Shown here piece after piece: positions 27,036-35,629 of a DNA stretch of 64,000 nt. The stretch's first letter is position 1; each line of letters opens with the position of its first letter. Below the pieces are notes generated by a model that was not told the origin of the DNA, searched no databases, and saw nothing but the letters and a program-made list of their open reading frames with translations. The translations under genes were made by a program, and so were the position numbers. Source of the DNA: Deltaproteobacteria bacterium GWA2_38_16 (GTDB taxonomy: Bacteria; Bdellovibrionota; JACOXK01; 2-02-FULL-40-11); contig MGPE01000005.1 in NCBI GenBank assembly GCA_001797335.1, positions 62,001 to 126,000 on the forward strand. Direction: 5' to 3'.

Positions 27036-28733
27036 TTATGGGACAGGGTGAAAAACCAATTCTGTTTCATCCACCAGTTTAACTTCATCGACTTCAATAT
27101 TAATATCCTTTTCCGCGGTCAAGTTTAATTCGGTATTGACGGCACGAATCGTATGTTTTCCGGCGGTAATTTCAAATTTTAAAATGGGCGTTGTGCCAAT
27201 TTTAGTACCATCAACATAAATATCGCTATTGGGTACGGTTTTAATATTCAGGAATCCACTCCCAATAGCAACTAAAATTTTATTAATGTTATGGGTGGGG
27301 GTTGTCAAGGATATATTTTCTTCCACGTCTTGGTAACCTGCTTTTTTAAGCAGTATTTTTAATTCTTGATGTTGAGGAAGGTGAGGAATAGCCAAAGGGG
27401 TTTGCCCAAAGAGCTTTTCATCAATATGCACATCTGCATTTTGGGGGTCCGTATCAATTCTTAAAACTGATGTTTGAGTAACGGGAGTGGGTTTAGATTG
27501 TTGAGGGATTTCAGATTGAATCATTCGAGTGGGATTTTGATTTAAAAATAAAAGAAGAAGGCTCAAGGTAACTACGGCTAATCCTAAAACACCAATTTGT
27601 AGCCAGACTTTGTGGGTATAGGGTTCTTGAGGCAGAGGCATTTCTTCTTCAACCTTTTCTTTATCTGCCTTCCATTGGACATCGGTTCTTGTAGATTCTT
27701 TCACTTCCGAAACTTTTGTTTTTTCTGGAGTAACTTCTAGGACTTTCTTTTCTATTTCTGGAGGTTTGGCTACCTCAATCATCGTTTTTTTATGTTCTAA
27801 AATTTCTAAGGCAAATAAAGAACGAACAAAAGAAGCCACATGACTCGATGTAAAATCGGGATTTAAAGTGTGAAGGAATTTTGAAAGATCCCGGTGAAAT
27901 TGATGAGCTGTTTGATAGCGTTTATTGGGATCTTTGGACAGTGCTTTTAAAACAATTTCTTCTAATTCAAAAGGAATGTCTGGATTGAACAAGCTGGGAG
28001 CAGGAATTTTAGCTTCTTGAATTTTTTTAAGGGTGGCCAAATCATTATTGCTTGCAAAAAGCCGTTGATGGGTGAGCATTTCAAAAAGAATAATGCCGGT
28101 TGAGAAAATATCGGTTCGTTGGTCAATGGGGGTGCCACTGGCCTGTTCTGGAGACATGTAGCCAAATTTTCCTTTTAAAACTCCGGATTTTGTTTTTCCA
28201 TCTTGGCTTCGGGTTTTAGCAATGCCAAAATCAATAAGCTTTACTTCACCCTCGTAAGAAAGAAGAATATTTTGAGGACTAATATCTCGGTGAACAATTT
28301 GAAGGGCTTCTCTTTCCCTCTTATCTCGGAATCGATGGGCGTAATCTAATCCCTCACAAATTTTATTGACGATATAGACAACATGTTCAAGAGGAAGAAT
28401 GCGTTTGATTTCTTCGGCACGAGCCAAGATTTGGCGCAGATTTTTTCCGTCCACAAATTCCATGGAGAGATAATAGTTTTGATCGATTTCACCAAATTCA
28501 TAAATTTGGACAATGTTGCCATGAGTGAGTTGGCTTGTGACCTTGGCCTCATCAATAAACATAGAAATAAATTCTTGGTTGGAGCTTAAATTGGGAAGAA
28601 TGCGCTTTAAGGCAACAATTTTTTCAAAGCCTCCTGGGCCAACGGTCTGGGCCATAAAGATTTCAGCCATCCCGCCAGTGGCAATCTTATCCAGAAGGAG
28701 AAATTTCCCAAATTTTGTGGGTTGGAAAGCCAT
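27036..28733 (-). CDS. Ser/Thr protein kinase with two C-terminal PEGA domains
   Basis: Hanks-type kinase (about residues 9-275) with catalytic Lys43 (ALKR), HRD Asp150 (HRDISPQN) and DFG Asp168, all intact. A linker rich in Lys, Glu and Pro (about 310-375) precedes one membrane helix (about 378-398). The outer part carries two PEGA repeats (DTDPQNADVHIDEKLFGQTP and VPNSDIYVDGTKIGTTP), usually extracytoplasmic surface-binding modules. This layout is frequent in myxobacteria and relatives. It probably senses the envelope; targets are unknown. An extended -10 promoter lies upstream at 28763. Confidence 0.93.
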   Translation of the reverse strand: MAFQPTKFGKFLLLDKIATGGMAEIFMAQTVGPGGFEKIVALKRILPNLSSNQEFISMFIDEAKVTSQLTHGNIVQIYEFGEIDQNYYLSMEFVDGKNLRQILARAEEIKRILPLEHVVYIVNKICEGLDYAHRFRDKREREALQIVHRDISPQNILLSYEGEVKLIDFGIAKTRSQDGKTKSGVLKGKFGYMSPEQASGTPIDQRTDIFSTGIILFEMLTHQRLFASNNDLATLKKIQEAKIPAPSLFNPDIPFELEEIVLKALSKDPNKRYQTAHQFHRDLSKFLHTLNPDFTSSHVASFVRSLFALEILEHKKTMIEVAKPPEIEKKVLEVTPEKTKVSEVKESTRTDVQWKADKEKVEEEMPLPQEPYTHKVWLQIGVLGLAVVTLSLLLLFLNQNPTRMIQSEIPQQSKPTPVTQTSVLRIDTDPQNADVHIDEKLFGQTPLAIPHLPQHQELKILLKKAGYQDVEENISLTTPTHNINKILVAIGSGFLNIKTVPNSDIYVDGTKIGTTPILKFEITAGKHTIRAVNTELNLTAEKDINIEVDEVKLVDETELVFHPVP

Positions 28734-28762
28734 GAAGTGAACGATACCCCCCTTAAGTTCTT

Positions 28763-28771
28763 ATTATACCA
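28763..28771 (-). promoter_or_regulatory. Extended -10 promoter element for the PEGA kinase
   Basis: On the minus strand TGGTATAAT (TGnTATAAT, a perfect extended -10) lies 30 bp upstream of the kinase ATG. No good -35 is visible, as often with extended -10 promoters. Confidence 0.55.
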
Positions 28772-28827
28772 TAAGTTTTTAAATATAGTTATTTACTTGC
28801 CGTTAAGGAGTGGGTAAACTATTTCCC

Positions 28828-29436
28828 ATGGCAAAAGGGGCCAAGGTATATGGGCTAACTGGTGGAATTTCCACGGGAAAATCTACTGTCTGTGCTTATT
28901 TTAAAGAGCTAGGAGTGGCTGTGATTGATGCTGACCATATTTCTCGGGATATCTGTCAACCCGGAAAAGCTGCTTTTTACAAAATTCGAGAAGTATTTGG
29001 AGAAACCGTATTGACCCCAGAGGGGAAACTAGATCGTGAAAAATTAGCTCAAATTGTTTTTTCAGATGCAGTAAAGCGAAAACAGTTAGAAGCCATCACG
29101 CATCCTTTGATTATGGAAGCGATTCGGCATCAGATTGAAACTTTGGTTAAAGAAGGGAAAAAAAATATTCTGGTAGAAGCAGCTCTCATTTTTGAGGCTG
29201 GTTATGAGAAAGATTTTGATGGGGTGATAGTAGTCACCTGTACGCCAGAACAACAACTTAAAAGATGTATGCAAAAAAGACGCATTTCAATGACAGAAGC
29301 CAAAAAGTGGATCCAGACTCAATTATCTTTAGAAGAAAAAGAAAAAAGGGCTATGGTTGTGATTGATAATTCTCAAACTCCAAAACAAACGCAGGAAAAA
29401 GTTAAAGAACTTTTACAAAAACTCTCATGGCGCTGA
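28828..29436 (+). CDS. coaE: Dephospho-CoA kinase
   Basis: Final step of CoA synthesis: phosphorylates the 3'-hydroxyl of dephospho-CoA. P-loop GGISTGKST near the N-terminus (the family usually has GIGSGKS), DADHISRD, THP (in EAITHPLI) and LVEAALIFEAG are recognisable. The start is placed at ATG 28828; a GTG at 28810 would overlap the AAGGAG at 28805-28810. About 202 residues, normal. It overlaps the PHP gene by 10 bp. Confidence 0.93.
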   Translation: MAKGAKVYGLTGGISTGKSTVCAYFKELGVAVIDADHISRDICQPGKAAFYKIREVFGETVLTPEGKLDREKLAQIVFSDAVKRKQLEAITHPLIMEAIRHQIETLVKEGKKNILVEAALIFEAGYEKDFDGVIVVTCTPEQQLKRCMQKRRISMTEAKKWIQTQLSLEEKEKRAMVVIDNSQTPKQTQEKVKELLQKLSWR

Positions 29437-30104
29437 CCAAACTTTTAAAAGCAGATTTTCACATGCACACAAAAGATGATCCCCAGGATAAAAAATTTGT
29501 GCGCCATTCTGCAGAAGCCCTGATTGATCATGCAGCAAAATTGGGATTTGAAGTGCTCTCCATTACAAATCACAATAAAATTACCTATAGTCCTTATTTA
29601 AGAGAATATGCTGCGGTAAGAGGGATTTTACTATTGCCAGGAGTGGAAGTTACCGTTGAAAAAAAGCATATTTTACTGATTAATTATTTGGGGCCTTTGG
29701 GATTTAAAAAAATAGAGGATTTAAAAAATATTCATACCCCTCAAGTATTAATTATTGCGGCTCATCCTTTTTTTCCGGCTTCGACCACACTTAAACAAAA
29801 ACTTATTGACCATATTGATGTCTTTGATGCTGTTGAGTACTGTCATTTTTATTTAAACTGGATTAATTTTAATCGAAAAGCGGTTCGGATTTCGAAGCAA
29901 TACGAGAAGCCTTTGGTGGGGACATCGGATGCACATACCTTAGCGCAGATGAATCATACGTATACGATGGTAGAGGCAGGGAAGACGTCTTCAGCGGTAG
30001 TGGAGGCCATTAAAAAAGGGAAGATAAAGCTTGTGACGCACGCTCTTCCCTTAAGAGTAATGTACTCAGTATTCCATATGTTTGGAACATCTATCTTTCG
30101 ATAA
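29427..30104 (+). CDS. PHP-domain phosphoesterase
   Basis: 225-residue PHP-family metal-dependent hydrolase. The first metal motif is DFHMHT (residues 10-15), with TNHNK, GVEVTVEKKHILL, AAHPFFP and TSDAHTL further on, so the main metal ligands appear present. Family members act on phosphoesters including histidinol phosphate, pAp and RNA ends; the actual substrate is not evident. It is coupled to coaE by a 10 bp overlap and runs tail-to-tail into the 30117 gene with a 12 bp gap. Confidence 0.85.
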   Translation: MALTKLLKADFHMHTKDDPQDKKFVRHSAEALIDHAAKLGFEVLSITNHNKITYSPYLREYAAVRGILLLPGVEVTVEKKHILLINYLGPLGFKKIEDLKNIHTPQVLIIAAHPFFPASTTLKQKLIDHIDVFDAVEYCHFYLNWINFNRKAVRISKQYEKPLVGTSDAHTLAQMNHTYTMVEAGKTSSAVVEAIKKGKIKLVTHALPLRVMYSVFHMFGTSIFR

Positions 30105-30116
30105 TTGGCGCTAAGT

Positions 30117-30809
30117 TTATTTCTTTTTCCCTCCTTTTTCTTCTTTGTTATCTTTTTTATCTTTATCAGTATCTTTATTATCGTTGTTATTGCCTCCTCC
30201 ATTATTACCATTGTTATTATTATTACCACCGCCATTATTGTTATTATTACCACCGCCATTGTTAGAGGCTGAGGCTACAGTTCGTCCTTTTTTCAAACCT
30301 TCTTCTTTATTAAAGGACAGCTTTGAGGAGTCTTTAGTTAATTTGTCTTCGAAGAAAATAGAAGCCATTTTATCTTTATTGCTTCCCTCATTAAATTTCT
30401 GATTTTGGTCTTTGCCCTTCTGGGTATCTTTAAAATCTTCTTTTTCTGTCATCCCCATCATCTGATGTTCAATTGCTTTTGCAATTTCATGGTTCATTTT
30501 AGACATCATTTCTTTTTCAATATTTCCTTTAAACTCCATGTTAGAGGTCACTTCAGGCATACGAATATTTTCTCCACGACGTTCATGAGTCGCCGTCATG
30601 GCTCGTTCTATGGTTGCATGTGCCATGTTCATGGCATTACGTTCCATAGATAGACTTGGACCTTCTGCCATTCCAGCAGCATGCTCGGCGCGTTCGATGA
30701 TGGATGCACCAATGTCTTGAGCTTGTGCAGACATATTCAGAAAACTTGCAAGTCCTATGCACAAACCTACGCTTCCCCATCGCACACATATTCTGCGAAG
30801 TAGTTTCAT
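30117..30809 (-). CDS. Secreted Asn/Gly-rich protein of unknown function
   Basis: Not recognised. 230 residues with a signal peptide (about 1-31). A Met-rich helical middle (about 45-120) follows, then a charged region, an Asn/Gly low-complexity tract (alternating GGG and NNNNN blocks, about 180-208) and a Lys/Asp/Glu-rich tail. The Asn/Gly tract is encoded by near-identical ATT/ACC repeats at about 30175-30262, which could vary in length without changing frame. An AAGGAGA ribosome binding site precedes the ATG. A periplasmic or surface location is likely. Confidence 0.72.
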   Translation of the reverse strand: MKLLRRICVRWGSVGLCIGLASFLNMSAQAQDIGASIIERAEHAAGMAEGPSLSMERNAMNMAHATIERAMTATHERRGENIRMPEVTSNMEFKGNIEKEMMSKMNHEIAKAIEHQMMGMTEKEDFKDTQKGKDQNQKFNEGSNKDKMASIFFEDKLTKDSSKLSFNKEEGLKKGRTVASASNNGGGNNNNNGGGNNNNNGNNGGGNNNDNKDTDKDKKDNKEEKGGKKK

Positions 30810-30853
30810 ACACGTCTCCTTAATTTCTATTTTACGCCTACTAGAAGAGAGTG

Positions 30854-31768
30854 TTAGTGGCTCTCATGAAATCTTAATGAACCCAAAATGGCCGTGGTAG
30901 CAGCTGAATGACTTTTCTCACGTAAGTAAGCAATATGAATGGTATTTTTAAGAGGTTTTAATGTTTTTTCTTTAAAGATGTGAAGGGATTTAGATTTTGT
31001 CCCTAACTTTAAAATATGGTGACTGGGTAAAACGCCCGCCCCTAAATCTGAAAGAATTAAAGTTGCCACTCCTTGAACATCCATGACGGTTGATCGGGTG
31101 TTGAGTGCAAAATGTTTTTTAGGGAAGTGATGATTAAACCACATGCGTAAAACCGGAGAGCCTTTTAAATAGTCAATATAGTGTAGGGATTCAAAATATT
31201 TTTTTTCTTTCCGAATGGAACCTTTCTTTTTTAAGTACGACTGAGAAGCGCAGAGAAGAAGGATTTCATCATAAGTAGGTTCTGTGTGAATTCGTCGATC
31301 AAATCCAAAAGAGTCGACAAACGCAAAATCCAGATCTCCTTTTAAAATAAGGGCATTCATTTCGTAGGCATATCCAAAACGAATATCCAGATGAAGCAAG
31401 GGATGGGTTTTGGAAAATTGGGATAAAATAGGGATGACACAGTTAGTGCCAAACTCAATCGGCATGCCAATGGATACGGTTCCGGAAAGTTCTTTTTGAA
31501 CTCCTTGCAGGGTTTCTAGGGTGTGTTCAATAGACCAAAGACCTTGTTTGCAGCTCTCATAGAAGATTTTTGCCGGAGGTGTAGGAATGAGTTTTTGTTT
31601 AATGCGGTCAAAAAGTTTTATACCTAAGGAATCTTCTAAATTTTTCATGTGTTGGCTCACTCCGGATTGAGTCAGGTGAAGTTCTTGGGCGGATTTAGTC
31701 ATGCTGTGTGTTCGGTAAACACATTCAAAAAGTCGCAGATGGTTCAAATTTAGCTTATCAATAATCAT
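30854..31768 (-). CDS. LysR-family transcriptional regulator
   Basis: 304 residues: an N-terminal winged helix-turn-helix (about 6-65, with FECVYRTHSMTKSAQELHLT and QSGVSQHMKNLE) and a C-terminal LysR substrate-binding domain. It is divergent from the secreted protein gene at 31916, so that gene is an obvious candidate target, as LysR regulators often control divergent neighbours. The effector is unknown. Confidence 0.92.
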   Translation of the reverse strand: MIIDKLNLNHLRLFECVYRTHSMTKSAQELHLTQSGVSQHMKNLEDSLGIKLFDRIKQKLIPTPPAKIFYESCKQGLWSIEHTLETLQGVQKELSGTVSIGMPIEFGTNCVIPILSQFSKTHPLLHLDIRFGYAYEMNALILKGDLDFAFVDSFGFDRRIHTEPTYDEILLLCASQSYLKKKGSIRKEKKYFESLHYIDYLKGSPVLRMWFNHHFPKKHFALNTRSTVMDVQGVATLILSDLGAGVLPSHHILKLGTKSKSLHIFKEKTLKPLKNTIHIAYLREKSHSAATTAILGSLRFHESH

Positions 31769-31837
31769 AATGAGTTCATATCAATACTAATAATTTCCAA
31801 TAATGCAAGGAATTAGATACATAGGTCCCATTAACAC

Positions 31838-31890
31838 GTCATCCTGAATGAAATGAAGGATCTGGATTCTTCGCTAACGCTCAGAATGAC
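31838..31890. repeat. Dispersed palindromic repeat (GTCATCCTGAA...CAGAATGAC)
   Basis: Begins GTCATCCTGAATGAAATGAA and ends CTCAGAATGAC; a compound copy of the family at 8593 and 46309. It lies between LysR and the divergent gene and would insulate or separate their promoters. A reading frame entering from it into the next gene is spurious. Confidence 0.8.
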
Positions 31891-31915
31891 AAAACTTAAA
31901 TGGAGGTATCTTAAA

Positions 31916-32494
31916 ATGAAAAAAATAATCTTAACCGTATTAACAATAGTGTTCGTAACCACAAACGCTGGTGCGATTGTGATGAGACCTGGGCATGAAA
32001 GACCCATCTTCGGAGCCGCTATGGAAAAAGTAGATGCTCAAGGCCATTTTGAATTGGCCAGTAACATCTTTTTGGAACTTACCAAACGCGATAGTTATAG
32101 AGCCTATAATACTGACCCCACAGGCATGTTATTGACCTATACGGTTCCTTCTGTGAAATTGTCTTCAGATGAGAGTGATCAATTTGTATCTCAAAAATTG
32201 GTAATTACAGATAAAAGAGACGTGGGATGTGGTTCTGTTCAATATATTGCCAGTCTTCGTCCAGAGCCTATTCTTCATTATTTACCTGTTGAAAAAACGC
32301 GTGAAATGCAACATCGCTTTACCGTGGTATTAATAGATCATAGCCAACGCGTATGTGAAGACTATCGTCCCTATCTATGGGAAGCTTCTGTGAGAGAAGG
32401 ATATGGCTGGTGTGGAACCATGGATGCTACGATGGAAATCGTTGGAAATCCTGAACGAGTCTATACCATTCAACCTTTGAACGAAATAAACTAA
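31916..32494 (+). CDS. Secreted protein of unknown function
   Basis: Not recognised. 192 residues from ATG 31916 with GGAGG at 31902-31906 (9 nt spacing); a longer frame starting at 31853 begins inside a dispersed repeat and is rejected. A signal peptide covers about 1-20 (ending NAGA). Three cysteines (VGCGSVQY, VCEDYRPYL, YGWCGTMD) could form a disulfide in the periplasm. It is followed by a strong intrinsic terminator, so it is monocistronic. The divergent LysR regulator may control it. Confidence 0.8.
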   Translation: MKKIILTVLTIVFVTTNAGAIVMRPGHERPIFGAAMEKVDAQGHFELASNIFLELTKRDSYRAYNTDPTGMLLTYTVPSVKLSSDESDQFVSQKLVITDKRDVGCGSVQYIASLRPEPILHYLPVEKTREMQHRFTVVLIDHSQRVCEDYRPYLWEASVREGYGWCGTMDATMEIVGNPERVYTIQPLNEIN

Positions 32495-32508
32495 ACCGTT
32501 TTTCAACT

Positions 32509-32535
32509 GTCATTCCCGCGCAGGCGGGAATCTAG
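32509..32535. repeat. Dispersed palindromic repeat (GTCATTCCCGCGCAGGCGGGA type)
   Basis: ATTCCCGC and GCGGGAAT form an 8 bp stem, closely matching the copy in the HIT gene at 7523. It lies between the stop of the secreted protein and its terminator. Confidence 0.85.
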
Positions 32536-32545
32536 TACTTTGTAA

Positions 32546-32582
32546 AATCCCTCTGGGGCTTAAACTTCAGAGGGATTTTTTT
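32546..32582 (+). terminator. Intrinsic terminator
   Basis: AATCCCTCTG (32546-32555) pairs perfectly with CAGAGGGATT (32568-32577) across a 12-nt loop and runs into a stretch of seven Ts. It terminates the 31916 gene. The first possible ATG of the following kinase touches the T-run. Confidence 0.88.
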
Positions 32583-34517
32583 ATGCTTATGATTTCTTTG
32601 GATCTTGCCGAAAAGAAGAGTGCTGATATGGATTTTTTATATTTTAAACAAGCAAGGCATAAGTTATTGAAATTAAAAGAGAAATTCGAATCCTTTTCTC
32701 TTCGTAAAAAACTATTGTGCCTAGTAGGGGTGCTTAGCTTTTTAATTTTTGTGAGTGGGATTATTGCCTTTCAGGGAGTGCAACGGGTTTATCGCCTTTC
32801 TTACCCTATTGCAAAAACAGGCTATCCCCTGGCTTCTTCGGTCATGAATGCGCTTCATTCTCTGGAATTTTCAAGAGCCTTGGCAATTCAATATGCCCTG
32901 GAGCAAGATTCTTTTAGAATTTCATTTTTAAAAAAGCAATTTGACGATGCCTTTCAATCATCTAAAGAAGAATTAGAAAAAGTGTCAGAAATCCCTGCTC
33001 TTTCTAAAGAATTAAAATCTCATTGGGGAGATATTAAAAAATCTCAGGAAAAATTTGAGGCAGTCAGTATTTTACTCATGACGGCTCATGAAGATCAACT
33101 GAAACTCTCTCTTTCTCGCTATGATGAAATTAAAGAAGCCAATCGCATTGTTCAAGAAATAATTCAAAAATTAAATTCTATCTCAGGGAAATATGCCAAA
33201 AATAATACCCTTCAATTTACGAACATTGCGCTTCAGGTAATGCTCTTAGAGCAGCGGTATTTATATCAACCCGCGCTATCAACACCTCTTTCTTTAACAC
33301 CAGAAAAAAGTAAAGAAGAAGAAACTCGCATTATTCAAAGCAAAGAAAAATTTCGCTCTTATATGGTGCAATTTTCAAAAAGTTTTGAGGTATTTAAACA
33401 ATTATTTCAGCCCAAAGATCAAAAAGAATTGCAAGCGGTCACGGTACTCTACACCCGATTTTGTGAAAAAGTGGAAGGAGAAGACGGTGTTTTTCTCATT
33501 AGTGAAGATGAAGTTTCAAAGCTGGGAACTGTTTCCTTTCAACTTGATGAGCTTCAAAAAACCTATGAAGACGGGGCTTTGGTGGGACGGAAAGTTCAAA
33601 AGATACTGTCTAGTCAAATGCAAACCGCTAGTTCAGCTATTTTAGGTTTGAAACGTTCTTCATATTTAACCATTTTAGGATTTACCCTTTTATTTATGAT
33701 GTGCGGCATTGTTTTGGGAACGTTGATTTCAAAAAGTATTCTTTTCCTTGAAAAAAATATTCAAGAAAGAACCGAAGCTTTGACTCAGGCTAATTTAAAG
33801 CTCTTGCAAGCCAATGAACTGAAATCTCAGTTTTTATCTAATATGTCTCATGATTTAAGAACTCCCTTAAATAGTATTTTAGGATTTACGCAAATTGTGC
33901 TTTCAGACAAAGGGAATTTATCCCTTCAACAGACGAAAAATTTGAATAATGTTTTAAAGCATGGGCAAGAACTTCTTCAGATGATCAATCTAATTTTAGA
34001 GTTTTCTAAAATGCAGGCCGCACAACTGAAAATAAGTGTCGAAGAATTTTCCTTTGAGACTTTATTAGATGAATGTTTGGAAGCAGCCGAAGTTTTAATT
34101 CATGGAAAAAAAATTACGCTCCTAAAAGAAGTTCAAACCCACCTTCCTCATCTTCAAACAGATCGAGCTAAAATAAAGCGCATTCTTTTAAACCTTCTTT
34201 CCAATGCTGCTAAATTTACAGAGAAAGGAAGCATTAAGGTTTCTGTAAGACAGAAAGAAGAGTGCCTTTGTTTTTCGGTCACCGATACGGGGAAAGGGAT
34301 TTCACAAGAACATCTTTTTACGGTATTTCAAGAATTTAATAATACCTCAACGCACCCAGAAAGTTCTGGATTAGGACTGGCGATTTGTAAAAACTTTGTC
34401 ACGATTTTAGGAGGAACTATTGATCTAGAAAGTGTTCCTGGAAATGGGACCATATTGACAGTAAAAATTCCTTTTATTTATCAATCTAAAGAAGAAAAAT
34501 TAAAGGAGGCGGCATAG
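32583..34517 (+). CDS. Membrane sensor histidine kinase
   Basis: 644 residues: membrane helix 1 (about 44-63), a large periplasmic helical sensor domain (about 70-355), membrane helix 2 (about 361-384), HisKA with His423 in SNMSHDLRTPLNS, and HATPase with FTVFQEFNN and GLGLAICKNF. It starts right after a terminator; ATG 32583 abuts the T-run, and ATG 32628, preceded by a purine-rich AAGAAGAG stretch, is a likely alternative. The next gene (receiver-kinase) starts 1 bp after its stop, so the two probably form one signalling unit. Confidence 0.9.
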   Translation: MLMISLDLAEKKSADMDFLYFKQARHKLLKLKEKFESFSLRKKLLCLVGVLSFLIFVSGIIAFQGVQRVYRLSYPIAKTGYPLASSVMNALHSLEFSRALAIQYALEQDSFRISFLKKQFDDAFQSSKEELEKVSEIPALSKELKSHWGDIKKSQEKFEAVSILLMTAHEDQLKLSLSRYDEIKEANRIVQEIIQKLNSISGKYAKNNTLQFTNIALQVMLLEQRYLYQPALSTPLSLTPEKSKEEETRIIQSKEKFRSYMVQFSKSFEVFKQLFQPKDQKELQAVTVLYTRFCEKVEGEDGVFLISEDEVSKLGTVSFQLDELQKTYEDGALVGRKVQKILSSQMQTASSAILGLKRSSYLTILGFTLLFMMCGIVLGTLISKSILFLEKNIQERTEALTQANLKLLQANELKSQFLSNMSHDLRTPLNSILGFTQIVLSDKGNLSLQQTKNLNNVLKHGQELLQMINLILEFSKMQAAQLKISVEEFSFETLLDECLEAAEVLIHGKKITLLKEVQTHLPHLQTDRAKIKRILLNLLSNAAKFTEKGSIKVSVRQKEECLCFSVTDTGKGISQEHLFTVFQEFNNTSTHPESSGLGLAICKNFVTILGGTIDLESVPGNGTILTVKIPFIYQSKEEKLKEAA

Positions 34518-34518
34518 C

Positions 34519-35607
34519 GTGGCTACAAAATCAAAAATTTTAATTGTAGATGATGTGAAAGATAATGTGGATATTTTAGACCAGTATTTTAAATTAAAAG
34601 AGTTTGAGACAATTTTGGCATATGGTGGGAAAGAAGCCATTGAAAAAGCAGAGAAATTTGAGCCTGATATTATTCTTCTAGATATTATGATGCCCGATCT
34701 CGATGGATTTCGGGTGTGCGAAATTTTAAAAAAAGAAAGAACTCATTTTAAAAACATTCCCATTATTTTAGTAACGGCGAAAGATGACGTAGAGAGCAAA
34801 GTCAAAGGACTTTCTCTTGGGGCAGATGACTATGTGACCAAACCCTTTAGTGTTCAAGAACTGGAAGCGCGTGTCAGATCCGCCCTTCGGTTAAAGAAAG
34901 CACTGGAAGAGTTAAAAGAGCTCAATGAGCTTAAAAACCAATTTTTAGGAATGGCGAGCCACGATATTAAAGGCCCTATTGGACGTATTGAAAAATTAAC
35001 AGAAGAACTACTTTTGAAAAAAGAAAAAAGTTGGACACCGGAGCAATTGGAGCATCTAAAAAAAGTAAAACAAGAAGCGGAAGTTGTTTTTAACCTGATT
35101 TCAGATCTTTTAAATGTGGTCAAAATTGAAGCTGGAAAAGTAGGAGTTGAATTTCAAAAGGTCAATGTGGAAAAATTGATTGAAGAAGTATTTAAAATGA
35201 ATGAAATGGCAGCCGGTGCCAAAAAACTTCACATTAAAACGGTGATTGATCCTAAAGTTCCAGAAGTGTTGGCAGATCCCTTGCGTTTGTTAGAAGTATT
35301 AGAAAATTTGATTACGAACGCCATGAAATTTTCAAAATCTGGCGGGGATATTACGATTCAACTTAAAAAAGTAAAAAAGGGTATTGAAATTACAATTTCA
35401 GATCAAGGGGTGGGAATTCCAGAAAAAGAACTTCCAAGACTGTTTGATCGATTTGCCAGACTTTCCCCTCAGCCCACGGCGGGAGAGAAGGGAACGGGAC
35501 TGGGCTTATCCATTTGTAAGCAAATTATTGATCTCCACAAAGGGACCATTGCTGCCAAAAGTGAAGTGGGGCATGGGACGACGTTTACGATCTTTCTTCC
35601 TGGTTAA
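34519..35607 (+). CDS. Receiver-first hybrid histidine kinase
   Basis: 362 residues, GTG start with AAGGAGG 9 nt upstream. A receiver domain comes first (Asp55 in LLDIMMPD, Lys108 in TKPF), followed by HisKA with His148 in MASHDIKGP and HATPase (DQGVGIPEKELPRLFDRF, GTGLGLSICKQI). It is cytoplasmic with no membrane segment. This order allows phosphorylation from the upstream membrane kinase to control a second kinase. No output domain is present, so a further regulator elsewhere is expected. Confidence 0.92.
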   Translation: MATKSKILIVDDVKDNVDILDQYFKLKEFETILAYGGKEAIEKAEKFEPDIILLDIMMPDLDGFRVCEILKKERTHFKNIPIILVTAKDDVESKVKGLSLGADDYVTKPFSVQELEARVRSALRLKKALEELKELNELKNQFLGMASHDIKGPIGRIEKLTEELLLKKEKSWTPEQLEHLKKVKQEAEVVFNLISDLLNVVKIEAGKVGVEFQKVNVEKLIEEVFKMNEMAAGAKKLHIKTVIDPKVPEVLADPLRLLEVLENLITNAMKFSKSGGDITIQLKKVKKGIEITISDQGVGIPEKELPRLFDRFARLSPQPTAGEKGTGLGLSICKQIIDLHKGTIAAKSEVGHGTTFTIFLPG

Positions 35608-35629
35608 TTTCATGCTATGAGCTTTGAGT

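Noticed and set aside
30145-30402. Leucine/proline-rich open frame opposite the Asn/Gly-rich gene
   Set aside because: It is the complement of a low-complexity GGN/AAT repeat tract; no ribosome binding site and no coding character.
31853-31915. Upstream extension of the secreted protein at 31916
   Set aside because: It starts inside a dispersed repeat, places the signal peptide internally and ignores the good GGAGG at 31902.
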